54,294 nucleotides of DNA from Pseudomonas putida (GTDB lineage Bacteria; Pseudomonadota; Gammaproteobacteria; Pseudomonadales; Pseudomonadaceae), in NCBI RefSeq assembly GCF_028682175.1, contig NZ_JANHKS010000039.1, positions 1-54,294 of the forward strand. The letters run 5' to 3'. The notes beneath the pieces were generated by a model. It did not search any database, had not been told where the DNA came from, and saw only the letters and a list, made by a program, of their open reading frames with translations. Shown here one piece after another: positions 1 through 7,793 of this stretch; position 1 is the first letter of the stretch; every line of letters begins with the position of its first letter. Position numbers and translations under genes: made by a program.

Positions 1-23
1 ATCTGATGAATGAGTTGACTGAC

Positions 24-60
24 ACACCGCCCCCGCCGGCAAGCCGTGCTGCTACGGGGG
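24..60. repeat. REP element, family A, single arm at window edge
   Basis: Contains CCGCCGGCAAGCCGTGCTGC followed by TACGG, the same arm found in the paired repeats elsewhere in this window. The partner arm, if present, lies outside the window. It sits just downstream of the PBP stop codon. Confidence 0.8.
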
Positions 61-63
61 GAA

Positions 64-3000
64 TTATTGCGACAGGCTTGCCACCTGCGTCGCCGCAGGC
101 GCCTTGCACTGGGTGTAAGTGCCTGCCTGAAGGTACGGATTGAGAATCGGCGCCATGCCCTTGAGCACCTGGACGGGCAGGGCCGAGGTGAACTTGAAGG
201 CCTCGGCGGCGCGGCCCGGTACGTAAGCCGTCAGCGTGCCGAAGTGGTTATCGCCGATGTAGAACACGAACGTCGCCGTGCGGTTGATCGCCTTGGAGGC
301 CAGAATCCGCCCGCCCGAGCCAAAGCTTTCGATGCGGTTGTCACCGGTCCCGGTCTTGCCGCCCATGGCCAGCGTGGTGCCGTCGGGCGTCTTGAACGTG
401 CCCGACACCCTTCGCGCAGTACCGGCGTCCACCACCTGCGACAGGGCCTCGCGCATCGCCCCGGCTACTTGCGGCGACAGCACGCGCTTGCCCAGTTCCG
501 GGTTGTTGTTGAGCAGCGTTTCATAGGGCGTATCGGCGGCGAAGTGCAGGCTGTCGATGCGCAGCACCGGCAGGCGAATCCCGTCGTTCTGAATGATGCC
601 GATCAGCTCGGCCAGCGCCGCAGGACGGTCGCCCGAACTGCCAATTGCGGTCGCCAGCGAGGGCACCAGGTGGTCGAACGGATAGCCCAGGCGCCGCCAG
701 CGCTGGTGGATGTCGAGGAAGGCTTCGATCTCCAGCATCGTGCGAATGCGGTTGTCACGGGCGCTCTTGTGCCGGCTCTTGAACAGCCAGCTGTAGACTT
801 CCTGACGCTCGAAACGGCTCGCGGCCACGGCGTCCTTGAAGCTCGCTTCGGGGTTCTGCAACAGGTAACCCACCAGCCACAGGTCCAGCGGGTGAACGCG
901 GGCGATATAGCCTTGATCGGGCAGGTCGAACTTGCCGGGGCCGTAGGCGTAGTACAGGTCGTCGAGGCGCTTCTCGGTGAGCGGCGGCTGGGTCTTGTCG
1001 ATCACCACATGGGCTTTGACGAAGGCGCTGAAAGCACTCTGGCTGGCATTGGGCAACAGGTAACGATGCACCGCCGCGATGCGGCTGGCGGACGGATGTA
1101 CGCCATCCATGAAGGTATCGAGGCGATCCTGTGTGGTCTTGTTGCGGTAGCGCTTCCAGAACTTGAGCAGGAAGGAGGTGCCCTCGCGGTCAGCGAAATC
1201 CGCGAGATACTCCTGACGCCGCGGGTCGCTGTCGTCCTTGAGCAGCACGGCGCTGTTGTTCGGGCCCTGGTAGGTGACGTAGCGCACCACATCGCGCATC
1301 AGGCGAATGAACGGCAGGTTGATCGACTCGCGCAGGGCTTCGCGCAGGGTCGGATTGCGGGCGTTGTCTTCCTTGCGGAAATTGTTGAAGTGATGCAGCC
1401 CGCCGCCGGTAAAAAAGTTCTCCCCGGGGCTGGCGGAGTATTTGCGGTCCAGGGCTGCGGCAAGCATCTTCGACAGGTTGCGGTCATTGTTCTGCATCAG
1501 GTAGTCCAGCGCCCAGCGGCTCAACTGGTCAGGGGGCTCGACCGGCACTTTCTTGAGATCGGCAGTGCTCATGCCCGAGTACTTGTCGTGCAGTTCCTGA
1601 ATGATCTGCAGGTAGGTGGTCAGCACCCGCATCTTGGCGGTCGAGCCCAGCTCCAGCTTGCTGCCTTCGTTGATGTCGAACGGCTGGTCGGTGCTGTCGG
1701 TCTGCACCCGCACGCGGGAGCCGTCGATGTCGCGCTCGAAGAGGGTGAAGCTGTAGCGCACCGCCTGGGTGCTGGTAGGTGTCAGCAAGTGTTCGCCGAG
1801 CAGCCCCAGTTTGCCCGCGACCTCCGGGTTGGCGAGGTCACGCAGGTACTGGCCGACGCTGACTTGCAGATCATTCTGCAGGGTGCTGGTCGCCGACAGG
1901 TCCAGGCGGTCGAGGTCGTACAGCGGCCGGTCGAGCATGTTGGACAGGCGCGTGCGGGCGACGGTGATGCCCTTGTTGGTCTCGATGGGCTGCACGGTGG
2001 GTTGCTGCACCCAGTCCCGATAGGTGACGGTGGCGCCCAGCGCCGCATCGGCCAGGGATTGCTCGATCACATTGTTCTGCGCCAGCACACGAATGTGGCT
2101 GTCTGTCAGGTCAGCCAATTCCTTGCGGCCCTTGGCCAGATAATGCGAAGGGCGGCGCTGGGCGATCACCAGCGACAGCACTTCGCGCAGGGCCAAGCCT
2201 TGGGCGGCGAGGGTCTTGGCGTCCTTGGCGGAGCTTGCCAGCAACTGGTTGGTGCGGTCGAAATCAGCGCCGTACCAAACCCGCAAACCCTCGGCCATCC
2301 CGTGCACTTCGCCGTGGCCTGGCACTGCCGAGAGCGGCACGCTGTTCAGGTAATCGCGCACCACCCGCTGGCGAGCCTCCATGGTTTCCTGACCTGGCTG
2401 GTAGGCTCGGACACTGGCCGAGACCATCTGGCGGATTTTCTCGGCGCCGGATTGAGTCAGGCCGTCGGGGGAGTGGCGGTACTTTTCCAGCTGGGTGGCC
2501 AGGGTGCTGCCGCCTGCCGACTGACCGGGCAGGCCGACCAGTTTGGCGACCTGGGAAACGGCAGCCTTGAGAAAGCGCGGCCAGTCCACGGCGGGGTTGG
2601 CCAGCGGGTGTTTGCTGTCCAGCAGGTCGCGGTTTTCGATGAACAGCAGGCTGTTGACCAGCACGGGTGGGATCGAGGCGAAATCCGGATAGAGCTGTTG
2701 CGGGTAGGTGAATTGATACAGCGCATCGCCGCGGCAGTCGGAGATGGTCAGGCCGGACTGGCTTTTCTCTTGATAGGGCACGAAAAAGCCGCGTTTCACG
2801 TAGGAAACCAGTTCTGGTGAAAAGCGCGATTGCTCGGTGATGCGGTAGTCGCGCTTGAGCAGGCGCGGCAGGAAGTCGCCCAGAGCCGAATAGCCCAGGC
2901 GCTTGTCGAACGGGCCATCACCGGGATAGATGATCGCATCGCTCGGGCCGCTTTCGACGCGATAGTTCAGGTCCCGGGCCAACTGGCTGAATTCCCGGGC

Positions 3001-3189
3001 CTGCAGCTTTGAAGAACGGCTTTCCGTGGCGATCACAAATCCCAGGATCACCAAGGCCACCAGAATCAACACCAGCAGCGCCCGCCACACATGACGACCA
3101 TGGCCTGAGCCTGCTGGCACCGGAACCTTCCCCTGACTGTCAGCCTTGACCGCAGCCTTCTTTGCATCGGAATGCCACAAAGCGCCCAT
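64..3189 (-). CDS. Bifunctional class A PBP-like transglycosylase/transpeptidase
   Basis: A 1041-residue membrane-anchored peptidoglycan synthase-like protein acting in the periplasm. It has a charged cytoplasmic N-terminus, one membrane segment at about 36–54, and a GT51 glycosyltransferase domain with GGSTLATQ at 226–233. The transpeptidase domain has the SxxK motif STAK at 516–519, SIN at 622–624 and KTGT at 945–948, so all three penicillin-binding motifs are intact. Two things are odd. The first GT51 motif reads IENRDLLDSKHP around residue 185 instead of the usual EDxxFxxHxG. The distance from SxN to KTG is about 320 residues, roughly twice that of ordinary PBPs, so the domain carries a large insertion. 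The gene stands alone, divergent from no close neighbour. The family is confident, but which PBP this is remains unclear. Confidence 0.85.
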   Translation of the reverse strand: MGALWHSDAKKAAVKADSQGKVPVPAGSGHGRHVWRALLVLILVALVILGFVIATESRSSKLQAREFSQLARDLNYRVESGPSDAIIYPGDGPFDKRLGYSALGDFLPRLLKRDYRITEQSRFSPELVSYVKRGFFVPYQEKSQSGLTISDCRGDALYQFTYPQQLYPDFASIPPVLVNSLLFIENRDLLDSKHPLANPAVDWPRFLKAAVSQVAKLVGLPGQSAGGSTLATQLEKYRHSPDGLTQSGAEKIRQMVSASVRAYQPGQETMEARQRVVRDYLNSVPLSAVPGHGEVHGMAEGLRVWYGADFDRTNQLLASSAKDAKTLAAQGLALREVLSLVIAQRRPSHYLAKGRKELADLTDSHIRVLAQNNVIEQSLADAALGATVTYRDWVQQPTVQPIETNKGITVARTRLSNMLDRPLYDLDRLDLSATSTLQNDLQVSVGQYLRDLANPEVAGKLGLLGEHLLTPTSTQAVRYSFTLFERDIDGSRVRVQTDSTDQPFDINEGSKLELGSTAKMRVLTTYLQIIQELHDKYSGMSTADLKKVPVEPPDQLSRWALDYLMQNNDRNLSKMLAAALDRKYSASPGENFFTGGGLHHFNNFRKEDNARNPTLREALRESINLPFIRLMRDVVRYVTYQGPNNSAVLLKDDSDPRRQEYLADFADREGTSFLLKFWKRYRNKTTQDRLDTFMDGVHPSASRIAAVHRYLLPNASQSAFSAFVKAHVVIDKTQPPLTEKRLDDLYYAYGPGKFDLPDQGYIARVHPLDLWLVGYLLQNPEASFKDAVAASRFERQEVYSWLFKSRHKSARDNRIRTMLEIEAFLDIHQRWRRLGYPFDHLVPSLATAIGSSGDRPAALAELIGIIQNDGIRLPVLRIDSLHFAADTPYETLLNNNPELGKRVLSPQVAGAMREALSQVVDAGTARRVSGTFKTPDGTTLAMGGKTGTGDNRIESFGSGGRILASKAINRTATFVFYIGDNHFGTLTAYVPGRAAEAFKFTSALPVQVLKGMAPILNPYLQAGTYTQCKAPAATQVASLSQ

Positions 3190-3336
3190 ATCGTTGGCCC
3201 GGTTAAACCTGTTAATCGCACCTGACTACAAGCTTAGACGCTGGGCGGGGAGGGTGAAAAATTTGTGAACAAGTTGTACCAGAGCGGGCTGCGGGTCAAC
3301 ACCACGACTGACCAGCGATTGCGCACTCAAGATCGC

Positions 3337-3433
3337 TCCCGCCGGCAAGCCGTGCTGCTACGAATCTGCGGCGTTACACAAATCCAAGCACACCCCAACC
3401 CCCCCGCAGCAGCACGGCTTGCCGGCGGGAGCG
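3337..3433. repeat. Family A REP pair in outward (reversed) order
   Basis: The arm CCGCCGGCAAGCCGTGCTGC occurs at 3340–3359 and its reverse complement at about 3407–3427, about 47 bases apart. In the other family A pairs of the window the GTAGCAGCACGG arm comes first; here the order is reversed. The pair lies in the 283-base gap between the 5' end of the PBP gene and the 3' end of the opgC-like gene. Confidence 0.75.
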
Positions 3434-3472
3434 GTCGTGAATTCGCTACCTGCGGTCAGCCGTGCGGGGGCC

Positions 3473-4615
3473 TCAAACCTTCACCACCTGCGCAACCTTC
3501 GGGCTGCCCAACCGCTTGTTCAGTTCCAGCCAGTTGGACAGCAGCAACATCAGCCCCAACCCGAGCAGGGCGGTGATGACGCGCATTTGCCATACGTCGC
3601 CTGCCAGCGCATTGACCCCGTCGGCCAGTGGCGCGAGGAGCACGCCCAGGCAGAAGATTTCCAGCGAATAGCGGCCCATGCGGCAGGTCTGCCGGGCGGG
3701 CCAGTTGTCCAGCCAGGTCTGGGTGGCGGGCAGCAGTTTGGCGACGACGTACACCAGCGCGATGAAGTGGATCAGGCGCAGGGGCGAGAGGTCGGTCTTG
3801 CTGATCGGGTAGATCAGGTCAGTGAACGCCTTGGGCAACAGGGCGTCGTGGACGGTGGGGAATTTCCACAGGAAGGTGATGGTGCCCGCGATCAGCATGT
3901 ACAGCGCAGCGATCAGAAATACTGGCTGTTGCCACACTGGCCGCTCCGCCGGACGAGGCTCGACAGCATGCTGGGTGTACATGGCAAAAGCGCCACCGAG
4001 CACGAAAATCAATTGCCAGGCCACCGGGTTGAAGTACCAGTACCCACCACCTTCATAGGCGCGCAGGTTCCAGCCGAACAGCGGCACCATCAGGTACAGC
4101 CCGAACGACAGCCCCACCGCGACCGCCGCGTTGCGCAGCATGATCGGCAGGATCAGCGGCAGCGCACCCATCAGCAGGATGTACAGCGGCAGCGGGTCGG
4201 TCAGATTGGGTTTGAAGCGCAGCAGCAGTTCGTCTGCCAGCGCCTGTTGCGGGTTGCCGACGAAATACTCCAGGCCCATTTCGCGCACCATGTCGCGGGT
4301 GTCGACATGGTTGTTGGCGACGAAGACGATGCCCATCAGCAAGGTCAGCAAAAAGATGTGCGCGACGTAGAGCACCCAGGTCCGCTTGAGGATTCTCAGG
4401 CAGGCGACCACGTAGCCATCCCGCTGCGCCACTCGGCCATAGGCCGTCACGGCCGCGAAACCGGCCAGGAACACGAAGACCTCCGCCGCATCGCTGAAGC
4501 CGAAATTACGCAGGGTCAGCTGCGCGAAGGGGTTTTCCGGTACGTGATCCCAAAAAATGAAGATCAACGCCAAGCCTCGAAAGAAGTCGATTCGATGGTC
4601 GCGTCCGTTCGTCAT
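3473..4615 (-). CDS. opgC: OpgC-family membrane acyltransferase
   Basis: A 380-residue integral membrane protein with about ten hydrophobic segments. The N-terminal stretch GRDHRIDFFRGLALIFIFWD is typical of the OpgC / acyltransferase-3-like family. In proteobacteria OpgC adds succinyl groups to osmoregulated periplasmic glucans. I prefer the ATG at 4615 (MTNGRDHRID); a TTG at 4633 would add six residues, and neither has a strong ribosome-binding site. No opgG or opgH gene is in the window, so the substrate is inferred from the family only. It is divergent from the gtr-like operon, which also decorates surface glycans. Confidence 0.75.
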   Translation of the reverse strand: MTNGRDHRIDFFRGLALIFIFWDHVPENPFAQLTLRNFGFSDAAEVFVFLAGFAAVTAYGRVAQRDGYVVACLRILKRTWVLYVAHIFLLTLLMGIVFVANNHVDTRDMVREMGLEYFVGNPQQALADELLLRFKPNLTDPLPLYILLMGALPLILPIMLRNAAVAVGLSFGLYLMVPLFGWNLRAYEGGGYWYFNPVAWQLIFVLGGAFAMYTQHAVEPRPAERPVWQQPVFLIAALYMLIAGTITFLWKFPTVHDALLPKAFTDLIYPISKTDLSPLRLIHFIALVYVVAKLLPATQTWLDNWPARQTCRMGRYSLEIFCLGVLLAPLADGVNALAGDVWQMRVITALLGLGLMLLLSNWLELNKRLGSPKVAQVVKV

Positions 4616-4898
4616 GACGGTGAACTCTTGCAAGACTGTTTAAAGAAGATAGCCATCAGTGGCTCAGGTTCAACGCCGGCCAGGGAGGCTGATCGGCGGC
4701 GCGAAGGGTGGCGGTTTTGTCACATAATTGCAAAGATTGCGTATTACAGGATGTCTCCGGCCCCAACGGGCATAGCCGACAGCCGGTCATGCGCAAGTCA
4801 TGCCGAGCGACTTCACTGCAAGGACAGGACGATCATGATCCGGCCCCGCACCGGATCAGCAGTTGACCAGGACGGTCACCCACTCCGGAACGTCAATC

Positions 4899-5270
4899 AT
4901 GGCACCGCTGCACAGGTTCGCGCGCTACAGCCTGGTCGGGTTGGGTAATACCGTTCTCCATGCGGCCGTTTTTGTCGCGCTGCATGGGGGCTTCGGCCTG
5001 TCGCAGACCCGCAGCAACCTCGCTGGCTTTCTCGCCGCCGCCTCCCTGTCGTTCTGCCTCAACGCGCGTTTCACCTTCCAGACTTACCGCTCATGGCGTC
5101 GCTATTGGGTGTTCATGGCGTTTATGGCCTTGCTGAGCCTGGTGATCGGCGCTCTGGGCGACGCCTTTGCCTGGTTGCCTGCGGTGACGATTGTGGTTTT
5201 TTCAGCCAGCAGCCTGGTGATCGGTTACCTGTTCTGCAAACGCGTCGTGTTTGCCGGAGGCCAGTCATGA
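4899..5270 (+). CDS. gtrA: GtrA-family membrane protein (flippase-like)
   Basis: A 123-residue protein with four hydrophobic segments, the usual GtrA size. GtrA proteins are thought to flip undecaprenyl-phosphate-linked sugar across the inner membrane for O-antigen or teichoic acid glycosylation. The ATG at 4899 has GGAA nine bases upstream; an in-frame TTG at 4863 is possible but less likely. The stop TGA overlaps the ATG of the next gene (ATGA at 5267–5270), so the two are translationally coupled. First gene of a gtrABC-type operon. Confidence 0.85.
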   Translation: MAPLHRFARYSLVGLGNTVLHAAVFVALHGGFGLSQTRSNLAGFLAAASLSFCLNARFTFQTYRSWRRYWVFMAFMALLSLVIGALGDAFAWLPAVTIVVFSASSLVIGYLFCKRVVFAGGQS

Positions 5271-6247
5271 AAGTCTCGCTGGTGGTGCCGCTGTACAACG
5301 AGGAACACACGGTCGAGCTGTTTTATCAGGCCATCCGGCAGGATCGCGGCCTGCAGGGTTGGCGCATTGAAATCGTCTTTGTCGACGACGGCAGCCAAGA
5401 CTCCACCGGTCGCCGCGCCAAGGCCCTTGCCGATGCTGATCCGGATGTCGTGCTGCTGACGTTTTCGCGCAACTTCGGCAAGGAAGCCGCGCTGTTTGCC
5501 GGCATCGAGTACGCCACTGGCGATGCGGTGATTCCGGTGGACGTGGACTTGCAGGATCCGGTCAGCGTCATCGGCCAGCTCATCACCGCCTGGCAGGCAG
5601 GTGCAGAGATCGTGCTGGCCAAGCGTCGCCATCGTGATGCCGAAAGCTTCTTCAAGCGGCATTCGGCCGCTCTGTTCTACAGGGTACTGCGGCGAATTTC
5701 CTCGACCCGGATCGAAGAAAACGTCGGTGATTTCAGGTTGCTGGATCGCAAGGTCGTGGATGTCATCAAGGGGATGCCCGAACAGCAAGTGTTCATGAAG
5801 GGCATGCTGGCCTGGGCCGGATTCGACACCGTGACCGTGGAATACGACCGCGTTGCCCGGGTCGCGGGACGCAGCAAGTACAACGTGTGGAAGTTGTGGA
5901 ATCTGGCCCTCGACGGCATCACGTCTTTCAGCACTGTGCCATTGCGCATGTGGACGTACATCGGCGGTCTGATTTCCATGTCCACGCTGTTGTTCGCCGG
6001 ATACCTGCTGCTCGATTACGCCGTTAACGGCAATCCGGTGCCGGGTTATTCCTCACTGATGGTTTCGATTCTGTTTCTGGGTGGGACGCAACTGATCGGT
6101 ATCGGCATTCTGGGTGAATACATCGGACGGATTTATCTGGAGAGCAAACATCGGCCGCGGTATGTGATCAAGGACGTGGTTATCCATAGAGGTGATTTCC
6201 CGGCCGGCGATAACCTGACGGACAGAGATGCCAGTCGCCATGTTTGA
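5267..6247 (+). CDS. gtrB: GtrB-like family 2 glycosyltransferase (polyprenyl-phosphate sugar synthase)
   Basis: A 326-residue GT2 enzyme. The N-terminal fold carries VVPLYNEE, then VDDGSQD and VDVDLQDP, which form the nucleotide-sugar and metal-binding region. Two membrane segments follow at about 235–300, with a LGEYIGRIY tail typical of bactoprenol glucosyltransferases (GtrB / DPM1-like). It probably loads a sugar from UDP- or GDP-sugar onto undecaprenyl phosphate on the cytoplasmic face. The start has GGAGG at 5256–5260. It overlaps the preceding gene by four bases and the following gene by 8–20 bases. Confidence 0.88.
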   Translation: MKVSLVVPLYNEEHTVELFYQAIRQDRGLQGWRIEIVFVDDGSQDSTGRRAKALADADPDVVLLTFSRNFGKEAALFAGIEYATGDAVIPVDVDLQDPVSVIGQLITAWQAGAEIVLAKRRHRDAESFFKRHSAALFYRVLRRISSTRIEENVGDFRLLDRKVVDVIKGMPEQQVFMKGMLAWAGFDTVTVEYDRVARVAGRSKYNVWKLWNLALDGITSFSTVPLRMWTYIGGLISMSTLLFAGYLLLDYAVNGNPVPGYSSLMVSILFLGGTQLIGIGILGEYIGRIYLESKHRPRYVIKDVVIHRGDFPAGDNLTDRDASRHV

Positions 6248-7751
6248 CAAGTGCCTGAATCCATTGGGTTCGCGAAAGTTGATCATGGTATTTGCCATCG
6301 CGACGCTGCTGTTTGTCTACCCGATCATCCAGGCGGACTATCCCTACGGCGATGATGTGCCACGTCAACTGTTTCTGGGTGAAGACCTGTGGCGAAGTCA
6401 GGGTCGCGGGTTGATGCAGGTGTTCCAGACTGTAGTGGGCTTCAGTTCGCACTCAGTGGATGTATTTCCATTGCCGCTCTTGTTGATGCTGCCCGTGCTG
6501 GTATTGGCGCTGGTCTCATTGACACGCCACTACTTTCGCAAGCCTTGCCTGTTCGATTGTTCAGTCGTTCTGCCGCTGCTGTACAGCCCATTCTTTCTCG
6601 GCAACCTGAGTTATCAATACGACGGGCCGATGATGATTCTGGCGTTATGCTGCGTCATCTTTGCCATTACCTTCAAACATCGGCACCTGGGATTGCGCAC
6701 AGTAATTCCCGGCCTGCTGCTGGTGGCGGCTGCCAGTCTTTATCAGATTACGCTGCAGGTGTTCGTTGCCCTGTGTTGTATCGAATGCCTGCGCGGCATG
6801 TGTGACGGCGTTGACTTGAAGTCAATATTGCTGGGGATTGCCGAGCGCATGTTGCAACTGTCGGTCGCCTGCATTCTCTACTACTTCACGGCCTTTCAAT
6901 TCTATGCCAGTTGGCGCGGGACGCTGGCCCATGATGGCGAAGGCTGGGGCGCATTGATCACGTTGCGGGTGAGCAAAGTGGCTGAAGTCATCGGCCTGCT
7001 CATTACCGATGGCAACCGGATGATCATGGCGTTGCTGGGCGTGGCAGCGGTGGCGGGTATCGCGCTGATGCTGGTTGCCGTACTGCGCTCGGAACGCAGG
7101 CTGACGGAACGGATGGCGTGCGTCGTCCTTTGCGCCATTGCGTGGTTGGTGATGATGATTGCGGTGCCAGGCATCATTTTAGTCATCGAAGATTTCGCAC
7201 TTAACTGTCGATCACTGATGGCAGTGTCCTGTGTGATGGTTGCGGGGTTTTATTTCGCCCGCAAAGCGCTTGGGGAAATACATCCGGCAGCGTCTGGGCT
7301 GTTGCTGATCCCGTTAGTGTGCATGCTGTCTTTCTCCTTTGCGTACGGCCGCGTCCTTGTGGCGCAAAAAACGCTGGAGACAAGTGTGGTGCAGAGCATC
7401 GGCTACGATCTCTCCTCTCGCGCTGAACTGCGCAAGATTCAGGACTTCTACCTGATACCTCCAGAAGATTTGCGACTGTGGCTGCCGGCGGTGGCGGGCA
7501 CTCTGGAGCAGATGCCGGCGTTGGCGTTCATTCTCGACAAGACGCAAATAACCATGGCCGAGAGATTTGCAGTGGCGGGTTTCAATAATGTGGCTTCGAA
7601 AACGCGGCAGTCGTTCATGGACGCGACTGTCGACACGCATCCTCAAGTGCTGGTCAATAATCTGTTCTACGACATCGTGCGGATCGGGAACATCGGTTAT
7701 ATCGAGTTGAAAACACCAGAGGGCAGTGACCGGTACAAGTTCCAGTGGTGA
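6228..7751 (+). CDS. GtrC/GtrII-type membrane glucosyltransferase
   Basis: A 507-residue polytopic membrane protein with about eleven hydrophobic segments. An early acidic stretch, YPYGDDVPRQ, lies in the first predicted periplasmic loop, as in GT-C enzymes whose catalytic acid sits there. It fits the glucosyltransferase GtrII family, which transfers glucose from the lipid carrier to O-antigen. The first ATG is at 6228; the ATG at 6240 is an alternative that shortens it by four residues. This third subunit is the variable, specificity-giving part of gtr operons, and its base composition is less GC-rich than the neighbours, which fits separate acquisition. The acceptor glycan is unknown. Confidence 0.75.
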   Translation: MPVAMFDKCLNPLGSRKLIMVFAIATLLFVYPIIQADYPYGDDVPRQLFLGEDLWRSQGRGLMQVFQTVVGFSSHSVDVFPLPLLLMLPVLVLALVSLTRHYFRKPCLFDCSVVLPLLYSPFFLGNLSYQYDGPMMILALCCVIFAITFKHRHLGLRTVIPGLLLVAAASLYQITLQVFVALCCIECLRGMCDGVDLKSILLGIAERMLQLSVACILYYFTAFQFYASWRGTLAHDGEGWGALITLRVSKVAEVIGLLITDGNRMIMALLGVAAVAGIALMLVAVLRSERRLTERMACVVLCAIAWLVMMIAVPGIILVIEDFALNCRSLMAVSCVMVAGFYFARKALGEIHPAASGLLLIPLVCMLSFSFAYGRVLVAQKTLETSVVQSIGYDLSSRAELRKIQDFYLIPPEDLRLWLPAVAGTLEQMPALAFILDKTQITMAERFAVAGFNNVASKTRQSFMDATVDTHPQVLVNNLFYDIVRIGNIGYIELKTPEGSDRYKFQW

Positions 7752-7753
7752 TG

Positions 7754-7785
7754 CCGCGATCAATGGCGCCCCATTGATCGCGGCG
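7754..7785. terminator. Perfect 14-bp hairpin between convergent genes
   Basis: Arms GCCGCGATCAATGG (7754–7767) and CCATTGATCGCGGC (7772–7785) pair without mismatch around the loop CGCC. It lies between the 3' ends of the gtrC-like gene and the glutamate-synthase-like gene. There is no clear T-tract on either side, so a bidirectional transcript-end structure is inferred. Confidence 0.6.
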
Positions 7786-7793
7786 TATCAGGC

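Noticed and set aside
46..2820. 924-residue open frame on the plus strand
   Set aside because: It is antisense to the PBP gene, lacks any known domain and arises from the GC-rich codon pattern.
3419..4948. 509-residue open frame on the plus strand
   Set aside because: It runs antisense through the opgC-like gene and then into the start of gtrA; composition is that of a shadow frame.
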